The notes beneath the pieces were generated by a model. That model was not told the DNA's origin. It did no database searches and was given only the letters and a program-made list of their open reading frames with translations. Source: JACTOJ01 sp032335695 (GTDB lineage Bacteria > Bacillota > Clostridia > Clostridiales > Clostridiaceae). Taken from it: DNA of 64,000 nucleotides. The position numbers and the translations under genes are program-made. Below are positions 17,545 through 25,141 of the stretch, piece by piece. How positions within the stretch are numbered: the stretch's first letter is position 1; each line of letters begins with the position of its first letter. The DNA lies in NCBI RefSeq assembly GCF_032335695.1, contig NZ_JACTOJ010000001.1, forward strand, positions 124,001-188,000. The letters run 5' to 3'.

Positions 17545-19281
17545 ATGTTTAAGTTAATAAAATTTTTAAGGCCCTATCGAAAGCAGGCAACTATAGGACC
17601 AATTTTTAAATTGCTAGAGGCAATTTTTGAACTACTTATTCCTACATTAATGACATTAATAATAGATAAAGGAGTGAGGAATAACGATACCGGATATATT
17701 TTGAAAATTGGAGCCTTAATGCTTACTATGGCTGTACTTGGAGTCATATCCTCATTCATATGTCAGTATAATGCAGCAATAGTTTCGCAGGGCTTTGGAA
17801 CATTGCTTAGAAATACTGTATTTGAAAAAATACTTACTTTTTCTTATGAAGACATAGATAAATTTGGTACTGCATCTTTAACTAATAGGATAACTAACGA
17901 TATTAATCAGCTTCAAGTAGCCGTGGCTATGCTTATAAGATTAGTTATCAGAGCACCGTTTTTATGCGTTGGCGGAGTTATAATGGCGATGATTTTAGAT
18001 GTTAAGCTTTCAATTATAATTATCGTAGTATTACCTTTATTTACTATTGCATTAGCTTTAATAATGATTAAATCTGTACCATTATATAAGAACGTACAAA
18101 AAAGACTGGATAAATTAGCTAAGGTTTTAAGAGAAAATTTGTCCGGAATAAGAGTAATAAGAGCCTTTTCTAATACAGAGTATGAAAAAGAGAGATTTCA
18201 TAATGCAAATGATGATTTAGTAAACACAGCCATAAGAGTCAATAATATATCAGCTTTAATTAATCCTATAACCAGTATGATTACAAACACAGCTATACTA
18301 TTTATTTTGTGGTTTGGAGGAGTAAGGGTTAACTTAGGGCACATGACACAGGGACAAGTAATAGCTTATGTAAATTACATAACTCTAATAATAACAGCTC
18401 TTATAGTAGTTGCTGGTTTGGTAGTTACCTTTACAAAAGCAGCGGTATCAGCTTCACGTATAAATGAAATCTTAGATGCTGAAGTTTCTATAAAAAGTGA
18501 TTTTAGGCTTAATAATCAGGATAAAGTAACAGAAACTCCAGTTTTAGAACTTAAAAATGTAAGTTTCAGCTATGCTGGAACTAAAGAGTATGCTTTAAAA
18601 AACATTTCTATGAGCATCGATGCTGGAAGTGTTATCGGAATAATAGGAGGGACAGGCTCAGGAAAAACTACTTTGCTTAATATAATTCCTAGATTTTATG
18701 ATACTTCTGAGGGAGAGATACTAGTAAGAGGTAAAAATGTCAAAGATTATGATTTAGATTCATTAAGAAATATATTTGGTATTGTTCAGCAAAAAGCAAC
18801 ACTTTTCTCTGGTAGTATAGAAGAAAACATAAGGTGGGGAAAAGAGGAAGCATCCATAGAGGATATACAGAATGCTGCGTCTATTGCCCAGATTAAAGAA
18901 TTTATAGAAGCCCTTCCAGAAAAGTATGAGACAAAAATATCGCAGGGTGGAGTTAATTTTTCTGGTGGCCAAAAACAAAGATTGTCAATAGCACGAGCCC
19001 TTGTAAAAAAACCTGATGTTTTAATTCTGGACGATAGTTTTAGCGCTTTAGATTATGCTACAGATGCGGCACTTAGAAAAGCTTTATTTAATAATTTAGG
19101 AAATTCAACATTAATAGTTTCTGCTCAAAGGATCAGCACTATAAAAGATGCAGATAAAATAGTTGTCATAGATGATGGAGAATTAGTTGGAATTGGAACA
19201 CACGAAGAACTTCTTCTCAATTGCATTACATACAAGGAAATATATGATTCACAGCAAAAGGAGGAGAATGATGGAAAATAA
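17545..19281 (+). CDS. ABC exporter half-transporter, subunit with degenerate ATP site (BmrC/YheI-like)
   Basis: 578 residues from the ATG at 17545, which has GGAGG six bases upstream; a longer frame from 17473 is not supported. Six transmembrane helices (about 1-315) are fused to an ATPase domain. Walker A is GGTGSGKTT (about 368-376), the signature is FSGGQKQR, and Walker B is LILDDS, where D497 replaces the catalytic glutamate. The H-loop histidine is glutamine (Q528 in SAQRIS). These changes mark the non-hydrolysing half of heterodimeric type IV exporters. It overlaps its partner gene by 11 bases. Confidence 0.92.
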   Translation: MFKLIKFLRPYRKQATIGPIFKLLEAIFELLIPTLMTLIIDKGVRNNDTGYILKIGALMLTMAVLGVISSFICQYNAAIVSQGFGTLLRNTVFEKILTFSYEDIDKFGTASLTNRITNDINQLQVAVAMLIRLVIRAPFLCVGGVIMAMILDVKLSIIIIVVLPLFTIALALIMIKSVPLYKNVQKRLDKLAKVLRENLSGIRVIRAFSNTEYEKERFHNANDDLVNTAIRVNNISALINPITSMITNTAILFILWFGGVRVNLGHMTQGQVIAYVNYITLIITALIVVAGLVVTFTKAAVSASRINEILDAEVSIKSDFRLNNQDKVTETPVLELKNVSFSYAGTKEYALKNISMSIDAGSVIGIIGGTGSGKTTLLNIIPRFYDTSEGEILVRGKNVKDYDLDSLRNIFGIVQQKATLFSGSIEENIRWGKEEASIEDIQNAASIAQIKEFIEALPEKYETKISQGGVNFSGGQKQRLSIARALVKKPDVLILDDSFSALDYATDAALRKALFNNLGNSTLIVSAQRISTIKDADKIVVIDDGELVGIGTHEELLLNCITYKEIYDSQQKEENDGK

Positions 19282-21013
19282 AACTTTAAAAAGGTTAATA
19301 AACTATATAAATAAATATAAATTTAGAGTTTTTTTGATAATATTTTTTGCATTAATAAGTAATATTATGATAGTAATATCGCCTTGGCTGGTAGGAAGAG
19401 CTATAGATAAAATAGCTGGTAAAGGAATAGTTAAATTCAATTCTTTGCTGCAGATTATAATATTGCTGCTTGGCTGTTATATTATTAGTTCTGTTTTTCA
19501 GTGGCTGATTTCCATAGTAACAAATAGCGTTGTATATAACACTATCAGAAGCATTAGAAGTCAGGTTTTTAATAAAATAAGCTCTCTGCCTTTGAGGTAT
19601 TATGATACTAATTCCCATGGAGATATTATAAGTAGATTTACCAATGATATGGATACAGTGTCGGATGGGATGGCACAAATAGTTACTCAGCTTTTTTCAG
19701 GTATAGTTTTAATGATTGGTTCTGTAGTATTTATGCTGATTTTGAGCCCTATTACAACTATTGTAATAATTATAATGGCACCTGTTTGCTTTTTTATTGC
19801 TTCCTTCATAACTAAAAATTCCAATAAATTTTTTAAGCAACAGCAAAATATATTAGGAGAGCTAAATGGATATGTAGAAGAAATGGTTGGAGGGGTAAAG
19901 GTAATCAAGGCTTTTGCTCATGAAAAGAAATCATTTGAAGGCTTTGAAAAAATCAATAAAAAATTGTATGGAGCGGGCAGAAAAGCACAATTTTATTCTT
20001 CTTTGACAAATCCATCAACTAGATTCGTAAATAATGTTTCATACATAGCTATATGTATTTTTGGTGGAGTTATGGCTGTCTATGGGAAACTTACTGTAGG
20101 AAAAATATCTAGTTTCTTAACTTATTCTACTCAGTTTTCACAGCCTATAAATAATATAACTAGTGTAATAACTCAACTACAAGCAGCCTTCGCAGCAGCT
20201 CAAAGAATATTTGATGTACTAGATGAACTGTCTGAAAAACCAGAAGTAAATAATGCACAAAATTTAGAAAATTGCCAGGGAAATATAAGCTTCCAAGATG
20301 TATATTTTTCTTATAAGAAAGAGAAACCTTTAATACAAAACTTTAGCGCAAATATAAATTCTGGAGAAACTATAGCTATTGTCGGACCTACTGGTGCTGG
20401 AAAAACTACATTAGTTAATCTTATTATGAGATTTTACGAACTAAATTCAGGTAAAATAACAATTGATGGTAAGGATATAACGGAATTAAAGAAAGACAGC
20501 TTAAGAAATTCTTTTGGCATGGTTCTTCAAGATACTTGGCTTTTCGAAGGGACGATAAAAGAAAACATAGCTTATGGAAAAAGAAATGCAACCATGGAGG
20601 AAATAAAAGAGGCTGCCAAGAAATCTTTTGCACATAATTTTATAAAAAGGCTTCCTAATGGATACGATACTATGATAACAGAAGGTGGGGAAAACCTTTC
20701 TCAAGGGCAGAGGCAATTGCTTACAATAGCTAGAGTTATGCTTATGAACCCGCCAATGCTTATATTAGATGAAGCTACTAGTAGTATTGACACGCTTACA
20801 GAAATAAATATACAGAAAGCATTTTTAGCTATGATGAAAGGACGTACTTCATTTATAATAGCCCATAGATTATCAACTATAAGGGATGCAGATCTTATTC
20901 TGGTACTTAACGAGGGCAAAATAGTAGAGCAAGGAAATCATACAAAATTAATAGAAAATAATGGCTTTTATCAGAAGCTTTATAAAAGTCAATTTGAAAG
21001 CTCTTTAATTTAG
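19271..21013 (+). CDS. ABC exporter half-transporter, catalytic subunit (BmrD/YheH-like)
   Basis: 580 residues. The start at 19271 has AGGAGG inside the end of the preceding gene; longer in-frame starts from 19187 would overlap much more. Six transmembrane helices (about 15-315) precede the ATPase domain with Walker A GPTGAGKTT, signature LSQGQRQ, Walker B LILDEA with catalytic E501, and H-loop H532 in AHRLST. The signature differs from LSGGQ, as expected for the half that completes the degenerate site of its partner. Together the two make a heterodimeric exporter of drugs, peptides or lipids. The substrate is unknown. Confidence 0.92.
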   Translation: MENKTLKRLINYINKYKFRVFLIIFFALISNIMIVISPWLVGRAIDKIAGKGIVKFNSLLQIIILLLGCYIISSVFQWLISIVTNSVVYNTIRSIRSQVFNKISSLPLRYYDTNSHGDIISRFTNDMDTVSDGMAQIVTQLFSGIVLMIGSVVFMLILSPITTIVIIIMAPVCFFIASFITKNSNKFFKQQQNILGELNGYVEEMVGGVKVIKAFAHEKKSFEGFEKINKKLYGAGRKAQFYSSLTNPSTRFVNNVSYIAICIFGGVMAVYGKLTVGKISSFLTYSTQFSQPINNITSVITQLQAAFAAAQRIFDVLDELSEKPEVNNAQNLENCQGNISFQDVYFSYKKEKPLIQNFSANINSGETIAIVGPTGAGKTTLVNLIMRFYELNSGKITIDGKDITELKKDSLRNSFGMVLQDTWLFEGTIKENIAYGKRNATMEEIKEAAKKSFAHNFIKRLPNGYDTMITEGGENLSQGQRQLLTIARVMLMNPPMLILDEATSSIDTLTEINIQKAFLAMMKGRTSFIIAHRLSTIRDADLILVLNEGKIVEQGNHTKLIENNGFYQKLYKSQFESSLI

Positions 21014-21120
21014 TTTTAGATTAAAAAACATAAAAATCATCAATATACTCCAAAATTCGAAATTTAATACAATATATGTTAAAAGAATAAGGGAAATTTA
21101 TTATATAAAATAAATTTACA

Positions 21121-21149
21121 TTGAAAAAAATTTAGAATTATTATACAAT
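21121..21149 (+). promoter_or_regulatory. Candidate promoter of the REC-CheX/cheX operon
   Basis: TTGAAA, a 17-base spacer and TACAAT, 41 bases before the start at 21190. Confidence 0.5.
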
Positions 21150-21189
21150 AGAAATAATTACAAATACAGTAATGGAGGTTGGTGGCTAA

Positions 21190-22056
21190 ATGAAGAAGAT
21201 AAAGGTAGTTGTTGTAGATGATTCTCCATTTTCAATAATGCTTTTGAAGGATATGCTCATTCAAAATAACTTTGAAGTCGTAGGTGACGCAAGTTCATTA
21301 GCTGAGGCTATAGAAGTTGTAACAAGAGAAAATCCAGATGTAGTAACTATGGATATGACCTTACCTGGAACGGATGGAATTGAATGTACTAAGGCAATTC
21401 ATAAAATTAATCCTAGTATAAAGGTTATTGTTGTAAGCTCAATGATGGATGAAGAAATTGTAAGAAAAGCTAGAAAAGCAAATGTATCAGCATATTTGCA
21501 AAAACCTGTAGAAGCTGAAGAGCTAACTCTTACAATAAATAGAACAATGTCAGATGATGAACTATTTGACGAGTTGGAAGACTTATATCATAAAGCTTTT
21601 AAAGAAGCTTATTTAGATATATTTAATAAAATGCTTAAGAGCGTTCCCAAATTTCAGGAAGAAAACTACGAAAATATTGAATGGCGATCATTGGGATTAG
21701 CTGTGACTGTAGGTATAATAGGAAGATATTCTGGAAGAGTAATATTTGATATGTCCTTAGAAACGGCTAGAAAGATAACTTTATCAGTAATAAAAAGAGC
21801 ACCTAAGAATGATGATGAAGTTATCTATGCAATGAGCGAATTCACTAATATAGCCACTGGAAATGCCTGCTCTATAATCAATAGAAAAAATAAACTATTT
21901 GGATTAAGAGTAGCACCTCCTACTGTATTTCATGGCGAAGCTATTAATGTTTCTAAGTCTAATTTAGATAATATATTTACAACTAAGGCAAAAACAGATT
22001 TTGGCGATGTTTATATTAATGTTGGCTTTAAGAAAGGGGTGTCAGAATGGATATAA
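21190..22056 (+). CDS. Response regulator fused to a CheX-like phosphatase domain
   Basis: 288 residues. The receiver domain (1-120) has D10-D11, phosphoacceptor D55 in VTMDMTLPGTDG and K105 in LQKPVEA. A linker leads to a CheC/CheX-type domain (about 130-285) with one ExxN motif, E217-F-T-N220 (SEFTNIATGNA), the catalytic pair that dephosphorylates CheY-P. The protein therefore carries both the phosphorylated module and a phosphatase-type domain. It may work as a phosphate sink or a regulated phosphatase in chemotaxis. Its 3' end overlaps the standalone cheX by 10 bases, indicating translational coupling. Confidence 0.88.
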   Translation: MKKIKVVVVDDSPFSIMLLKDMLIQNNFEVVGDASSLAEAIEVVTRENPDVVTMDMTLPGTDGIECTKAIHKINPSIKVIVVSSMMDEEIVRKARKANVSAYLQKPVEAEELTLTINRTMSDDELFDELEDLYHKAFKEAYLDIFNKMLKSVPKFQEENYENIEWRSLGLAVTVGIIGRYSGRVIFDMSLETARKITLSVIKRAPKNDDEVIYAMSEFTNIATGNACSIINRKNKLFGLRVAPPTVFHGEAINVSKSNLDNIFTTKAKTDFGDVYINVGFKKGVSEWI

Positions 22057-22511
22057 AATATATAAATCCCTTTCTAAATTCATTTTTGAACGTCTTGCCG
22101 CAATTAGGGTTAAATGATATAAAAAAGAATAAAGTTGATATAAAAGGAAAAGAAATAGAAAGTACCGGAGTTATAATAATACTTGGAGTTATTGGAGATA
22201 TAAAAGGAAATATTATATATACCACAAACATGGATGGAGCAAAAGCAATAGCTTCTAAAATGATGATGGGGATGCCTGTATTAGAACTTGATGAAATGGC
22301 ACAAAGCGCTATTTCTGAACTTACAAATATGCTTACAGCTAATGCGGCAACTCTTCTAGCTGAAGATGGCATAAATATAGATATATCTACACCTACTTTG
22401 GTATATGGAGATTTTACCGCCAATGCAAGTGTAGATAAAGTAATTTGTATTGAAATGCTAGTGGAAGGACTGCCCTTTGAAGTTAATATATCATTAGAAA
22501 ATGCAAAATAA
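22047..22511 (+). CDS. cheX: CheX-family chemotaxis phosphatase
   Basis: 154 residues, a single CheX/CheC-like domain with one ExxN motif, E91-L-T-N94 (ISELTNMLTANAAT). Proteins of this family are dimeric CheY-P phosphatases. The ATG lies within the last codons of the REC-CheX gene, with AAAGGGGTG upstream. The two products could form heterodimers, which would bring the phosphatase to the receiver. That is inference. Confidence 0.88.
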   Translation: MDIKYINPFLNSFLNVLPQLGLNDIKKNKVDIKGKEIESTGVIIILGVIGDIKGNIIYTTNMDGAKAIASKMMMGMPVLELDEMAQSAISELTNMLTANAATLLAEDGINIDISTPTLVYGDFTANASVDKVICIEMLVEGLPFEVNISLENAK

Positions 22512-22519
22512 ACATTAGA

Positions 22520-22550
22520 AAATACTATGCTAATCACGTAGTATTTTTTT
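22520..22550 (+). terminator. Terminator after cheX
   Basis: AAATACTA (22520-22527) pairs with TAGTATTT (22539-22546), with two further closing pairs inside, then a T run. Confidence 0.8.
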
Positions 22551-22660
22551 ATTTTTTGACTTTATTTTTAAGTAACATTACTTTTATGCTGACGACGATA
22601 TATTTTTGGTTCTTTAAAACTAAAATTCCATATAAATAAAATATAAACTTTCTAATAATA

Positions 22661-22689
22661 TTGACAAGAAATCCTCAAAAGCATAATAT
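22661..22689 (+). promoter_or_regulatory. Strong sigma-A promoter of the flavodoxin unit
   Basis: Perfect TTGACA (22661-22666), a 17-base spacer, and TAATAT (22684-22689). The Fur box begins at the next base. Confidence 0.8.
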
Positions 22690-22708
22690 GATAATGAAAA
22701 TCGTTATT
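22690..22708. promoter_or_regulatory. Fur box (iron-responsive operator)
   Basis: GATAATGAAAATCGTTATT matches 16 of 19 bases of the classical Fur box GATAATGATAATCATTATC. It covers the transcription start region, so Fur-Fe would block transcription. Confidence 0.8.
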
Positions 22709-22724
22709 AATAAGGAGGGTCTAT

Positions 22725-23093
22725 ATGGATAAAATTACTGTAATTTATTGGTCTGCTTCTGGAAACACTGAAGCTATGGCTAAATTGATTTCTGAAGGTG
22801 CGGAGGCGAAAGGTGCAAAAGTTGATTTGCTTAATGTTTCAGATGCAACCTTGGATAAAATTAAAGAAACCGATGTTTTAGTATTAGGTTCACCAGCTAT
22901 GGGTGATGAAGTCATAGAAGAAAGCGAAATGGAACCATTTGTAGAAAGCATCTCGACTTTAGTAAATGGAAAAAAAGTAGCACTCTTTGGTTCCTATGGG
23001 TGGGGAGATGGACTTATGGTTCAAAATGCACCAGAGGTTGAAACTGAAGATGAATGCAGAGAATTTGGGGAAAAGCTTGTTGAAAATTTCTAG
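22725..23093 (+). CDS. Flavodoxin with an internal in-frame deletion
   Basis: 122 residues; clostridial short-chain flavodoxins have about 138-140. The FMN phosphate loop WSASGNTEAMA (about 8-18), the GSPAMGDEVIEESEMEPF segment and the GSYGWGDG loop are intact. The next residues are LMVQNAPEVETEDECREFG, which normally come about 20 residues later. The segment that is usually WMRDF...ERM (helix 4 and the start of strand 5) is missing without a frameshift. The gene has a consensus promoter, a Fur box and AAGGAGGG, so it should be expressed under iron starvation. Whether the product folds is unclear. DUF3793 follows. Confidence 0.85.
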   Translation: MDKITVIYWSASGNTEAMAKLISEGAEAKGAKVDLLNVSDATLDKIKETDVLVLGSPAMGDEVIEESEMEPFVESISTLVNGKKVALFGSYGWGDGLMVQNAPEVETEDECREFGEKLVENF

Positions 23094-23114
23094 CTAAAAA
23101 TGGAGGAAAGAATA

Positions 23115-23741
23115 ATGAAGGCTGATATTGATGATATTCAATATGTTATGAATATAGCGAACGAAAAAGAATTCATGATGAGGTTTATAACATATTGTAT
23201 TTCACCAACTATAGCTGGATATAAACCAGTCTCCATAATAACAATCTCTAATAATTATAAGCAAATGTATACTTTGTGGCAAAATTATGGAGATGAGTAT
23301 ATGGAAAATATAAGCTTAAAAATATTTAACCTCCAACACACGCAGGAAAAAATTGTGATTATTTTCTATAACGAAGATATGCTGAAAGAAACTATTTTTA
23401 AAGCTAGTAATAAAGAATTTTTATATAAGTTTGGTTACAGCAGTGATATGTCTGTGGAAAGCCATTTAATGCATTTGAAATCAAGATTCTTTTTTCATGT
23501 ATGTCCTCATGAAATGGGAATATTTTTAGGAATACCCTTGGGAGATGTTGAAGGATTCATAGAATGCAGTGGAGACAAGTATATATATTGTGGTTATTGG
23601 AAGATCTATGAAAATGTTGAGAAGGCTATTGGAATTTTTGACAGCTATAATAGATGCAAGTGTAACTTAGTGAATTTATTAAAAAATGATACTCCTCTTC
23701 CTAATGCTATAGATATTTTAGAGAGAAAATGCTATAAATAA
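23115..23741 (+). CDS. DUF3793 family protein
   Basis: 208 residues from the ATG at 23115, which has GGAGGA seven bases upstream (an upstream in-frame ATG at 23100 contains that site). Conserved stretches are FHVCPHEMGIFLGIPLGDVEGFIE and CGYWKIY, typical of DUF3793, a clostridial family of unknown function. In my experience it is often beside flavodoxins and iron genes. No membrane segment or signal peptide is visible. Here it is 21 bases after the Fur-controlled flavodoxin and probably shares its transcript, suggesting a role in iron limitation or electron transfer. Confidence 0.8.
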   Translation: MKADIDDIQYVMNIANEKEFMMRFITYCISPTIAGYKPVSIITISNNYKQMYTLWQNYGDEYMENISLKIFNLQHTQEKIVIIFYNEDMLKETIFKASNKEFLYKFGYSSDMSVESHLMHLKSRFFFHVCPHEMGIFLGIPLGDVEGFIECSGDKYIYCGYWKIYENVEKAIGIFDSYNRCKCNLVNLLKNDTPLPNAIDILERKCYK

Positions 23742-23768
23742 TTATGAATTATACAAGAAGGTGTTATA

Positions 23769-24398
23769 TTGTCTGAATTAGCAAGAAGATTAAACCAATG
23801 TAAAAAACCAACAGGTGATTCAGGAAAGCTTGTAGTGGAGGACATGAATAATAGTCATTTTGAACTTACCAGCTGGGGTATTAATAGTTTAGGACAGATA
23901 GAAGTAAGAGAAGCTCTTGATATAGGGTGCGGAGGCGGAAGAACAGTTAATAGGCTAGCACATATATATGAGCATGCAAAAATAATTGGCATGGATTATT
24001 CTATGGATTGTGTAAAATGGTCTAGAGAATATAATGAGGAATTAATCAAATTAGGCAGAGTTGAGATTATTAATGGAGATGCAAACAAAATTCCTTTTGA
24101 AGATAATAAATTTAATCTAATTACAGCAATAGAAACTGTATATTTTTGGCCGGATTTGTTTAGCAGCTTTAAAGAAGTACATAGAACATTAAATGAAGGC
24201 GGGAAATTTCTCCTTATAAATGAAATTTATAAGGATGATAAGTTTAAAGAACGTAATGATAAATTTATCCAAGAAAGTGATATGAAAATTTTCTCTCCTG
24301 AAGAACTTAAACAGCTTTTAATAGAGGCAGGATTTAGTTCTGTTAATTACAATACAGTTGAGAATAAAAATTGGATAAGTTACATTTCAAATAAGTAG
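23769..24398 (+). CDS. Class I SAM-dependent methyltransferase
   Basis: 209 residues. Motif I is ALDIGCGGGRTVNRL (about 50-64), the acidic post-motif is GMDYSMDCVKWS, and the later strands include NGDANKIPFEDNKFNLITAIETVYFW and LNEGGKFLLINEI. This is the Methyltransf_11-type small-molecule methyltransferase pattern. The substrate is unknown. The start is TTG at 23769, with AGAAGGTG upstream; no ATG fits. It follows DUF3793 by 27 bases and probably ends the Fur-controlled transcript at the terminator at 24409. Confidence 0.88.
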   Translation: MSELARRLNQCKKPTGDSGKLVVEDMNNSHFELTSWGINSLGQIEVREALDIGCGGGRTVNRLAHIYEHAKIIGMDYSMDCVKWSREYNEELIKLGRVEIINGDANKIPFEDNKFNLITAIETVYFWPDLFSSFKEVHRTLNEGGKFLLINEIYKDDKFKERNDKFIQESDMKIFSPEELKQLLIEAGFSSVNYNTVENKNWISYISNK

Positions 24399-24408
24399 AT
24401 AAGAAGGC

Positions 24409-24432
24409 GGAGCATTACGCTCCGTTTTTTTA
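24409..24432 (+). terminator. Terminator after the methyltransferase
   Basis: CGGAGC and GCTCCG form a 6-bp GC-rich stem with a 5-base loop, then seven T. Confidence 0.9.
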
Positions 24433-24497
24433 TGCAATACAAAAAAGATTCGGTTCGCTATATGTTAAAAAAATATCAAAATAAACTGTATATTCTA

Positions 24498-24526
24498 TTG
24501 ACAATATGCAGGGAAAGGATTAAACT
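24498..24526 (+). promoter_or_regulatory. Promoter of the feo operon
   Basis: Perfect TTGACA (24498-24503), a 17-base spacer, then TAAACT (24521-24526). Confidence 0.6.
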
Positions 24527-24543
24527 TAATTTGTGAAATTGAG

Positions 24544-24557
24544 AATTGATATCAATT
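24544..24557. promoter_or_regulatory. Palindrome in the feo leader, possible metalloregulator operator
   Basis: AATTGATATCAATT is a perfect 14-base palindrome starting 18 bases after the -10 and ending one base before the purine-rich ribosome-binding region of feoA. With its flank (TGAGAAT-T-GATATCA) it partly fits the Fur 7-1-7 pattern. A DtxR-type site is an alternative. Confidence 0.45.
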
Positions 24558-24570
24558 GAGGAGGAGTGTC

Positions 24571-24810
24571 ATGAATAAGATAATGGGATTAGATGAGTTG
24601 GAGATTAATTCAAAAGCAAAGGTGGTTAGTATAGCTACTGATAGCAGAATAAGAAGAAGAATCATGGATATGGGGATTGTTAGAGGTACAGAAATAACTG
24701 TGGAAGGAAAAGCACCGCTAGGAGATCCTATACAGATAAGCCTTAGAGGATACAATCTTAGTCTTAGAAAAAATGAAGCTAAAGAGGTTAAAGTAGAAGT
24801 ACAAGTATAG
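24571..24810 (+). CDS. feoA: FeoA-family ferrous iron transport protein
   Basis: 79 residues from the ATG at 24571, with GAGGAGG upstream; a TTG 15 bases earlier overlaps that site. The SH3-like FeoA fold is recognisable from SKAKVVSIATDSRIRRRIMDMGIVRGTEITV and GDPIQISLRGYNLSLRKNEA. FeoA is a small cytosolic partner of FeoB. It is the first of two tandem feoA genes, 30 bases apart. Confidence 0.9.
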   Translation: MNKIMGLDELEINSKAKVVSIATDSRIRRRIMDMGIVRGTEITVEGKAPLGDPIQISLRGYNLSLRKNEAKEVKVEVQV

Positions 24811-24840
24811 AAGCATTCAATATTTTTAGGAGGAATCAAT

Positions 24841-25071
24841 ATGAGCAGAGGAATACCATTAAATGTTATTGATACTGGAAGACAAGCAACTGTAGATACA
24901 GTATGTGGTGGAGAAAATATGTGCAAAAAACTAATGGAAATGGGAGTAAATAAAGGTGCAGTAATTGAAATGGTGAAAAATGATTCAGGATCCATAATCA
25001 TTAAACTTGGAGAGTCAAGGCTAGTACTGGCAAGAGGAATGGCTCAAAAAGTATTAGTACAGGAATTATAA
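24841..25071 (+). CDS. feoA: Second FeoA-family protein
   Basis: 76 residues. GRQATVDTVCGGENMCKKLMEMGVNKGAVIEMV and GSIIIKLGESRLVLARGMAQKVLV show the FeoA SH3-like fold. It differs from the first copy by two cysteines (C21, C27), which could sense redox state or metal. Tandem feoA copies before feoB are common in clostridia. A 70-base gap without visible hairpins separates it from feoB. Confidence 0.9.
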   Translation: MSRGIPLNVIDTGRQATVDTVCGGENMCKKLMEMGVNKGAVIEMVKNDSGSIIIKLGESRLVLARGMAQKVLVQEL

Positions 25072-25141
25072 TTGTTAATTTAAGGGTATATGAAGTATAG
25101 AGGCTTTATGGCATATTCAAGTTTATTTTTGGAGGTATGAG

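Noticed and set aside
22028..22537. 169-residue antisense frame over cheX
   Set aside because: Low-complexity Ser/Ile/Phe composition and complete overlap with a well-supported CheX gene; a shadow frame.
24552..25001. 149-residue minus-strand frame over the feoA genes
   Set aside because: It lies opposite two clear FeoA proteins with their own ribosome-binding sites and has no recognisable domain.
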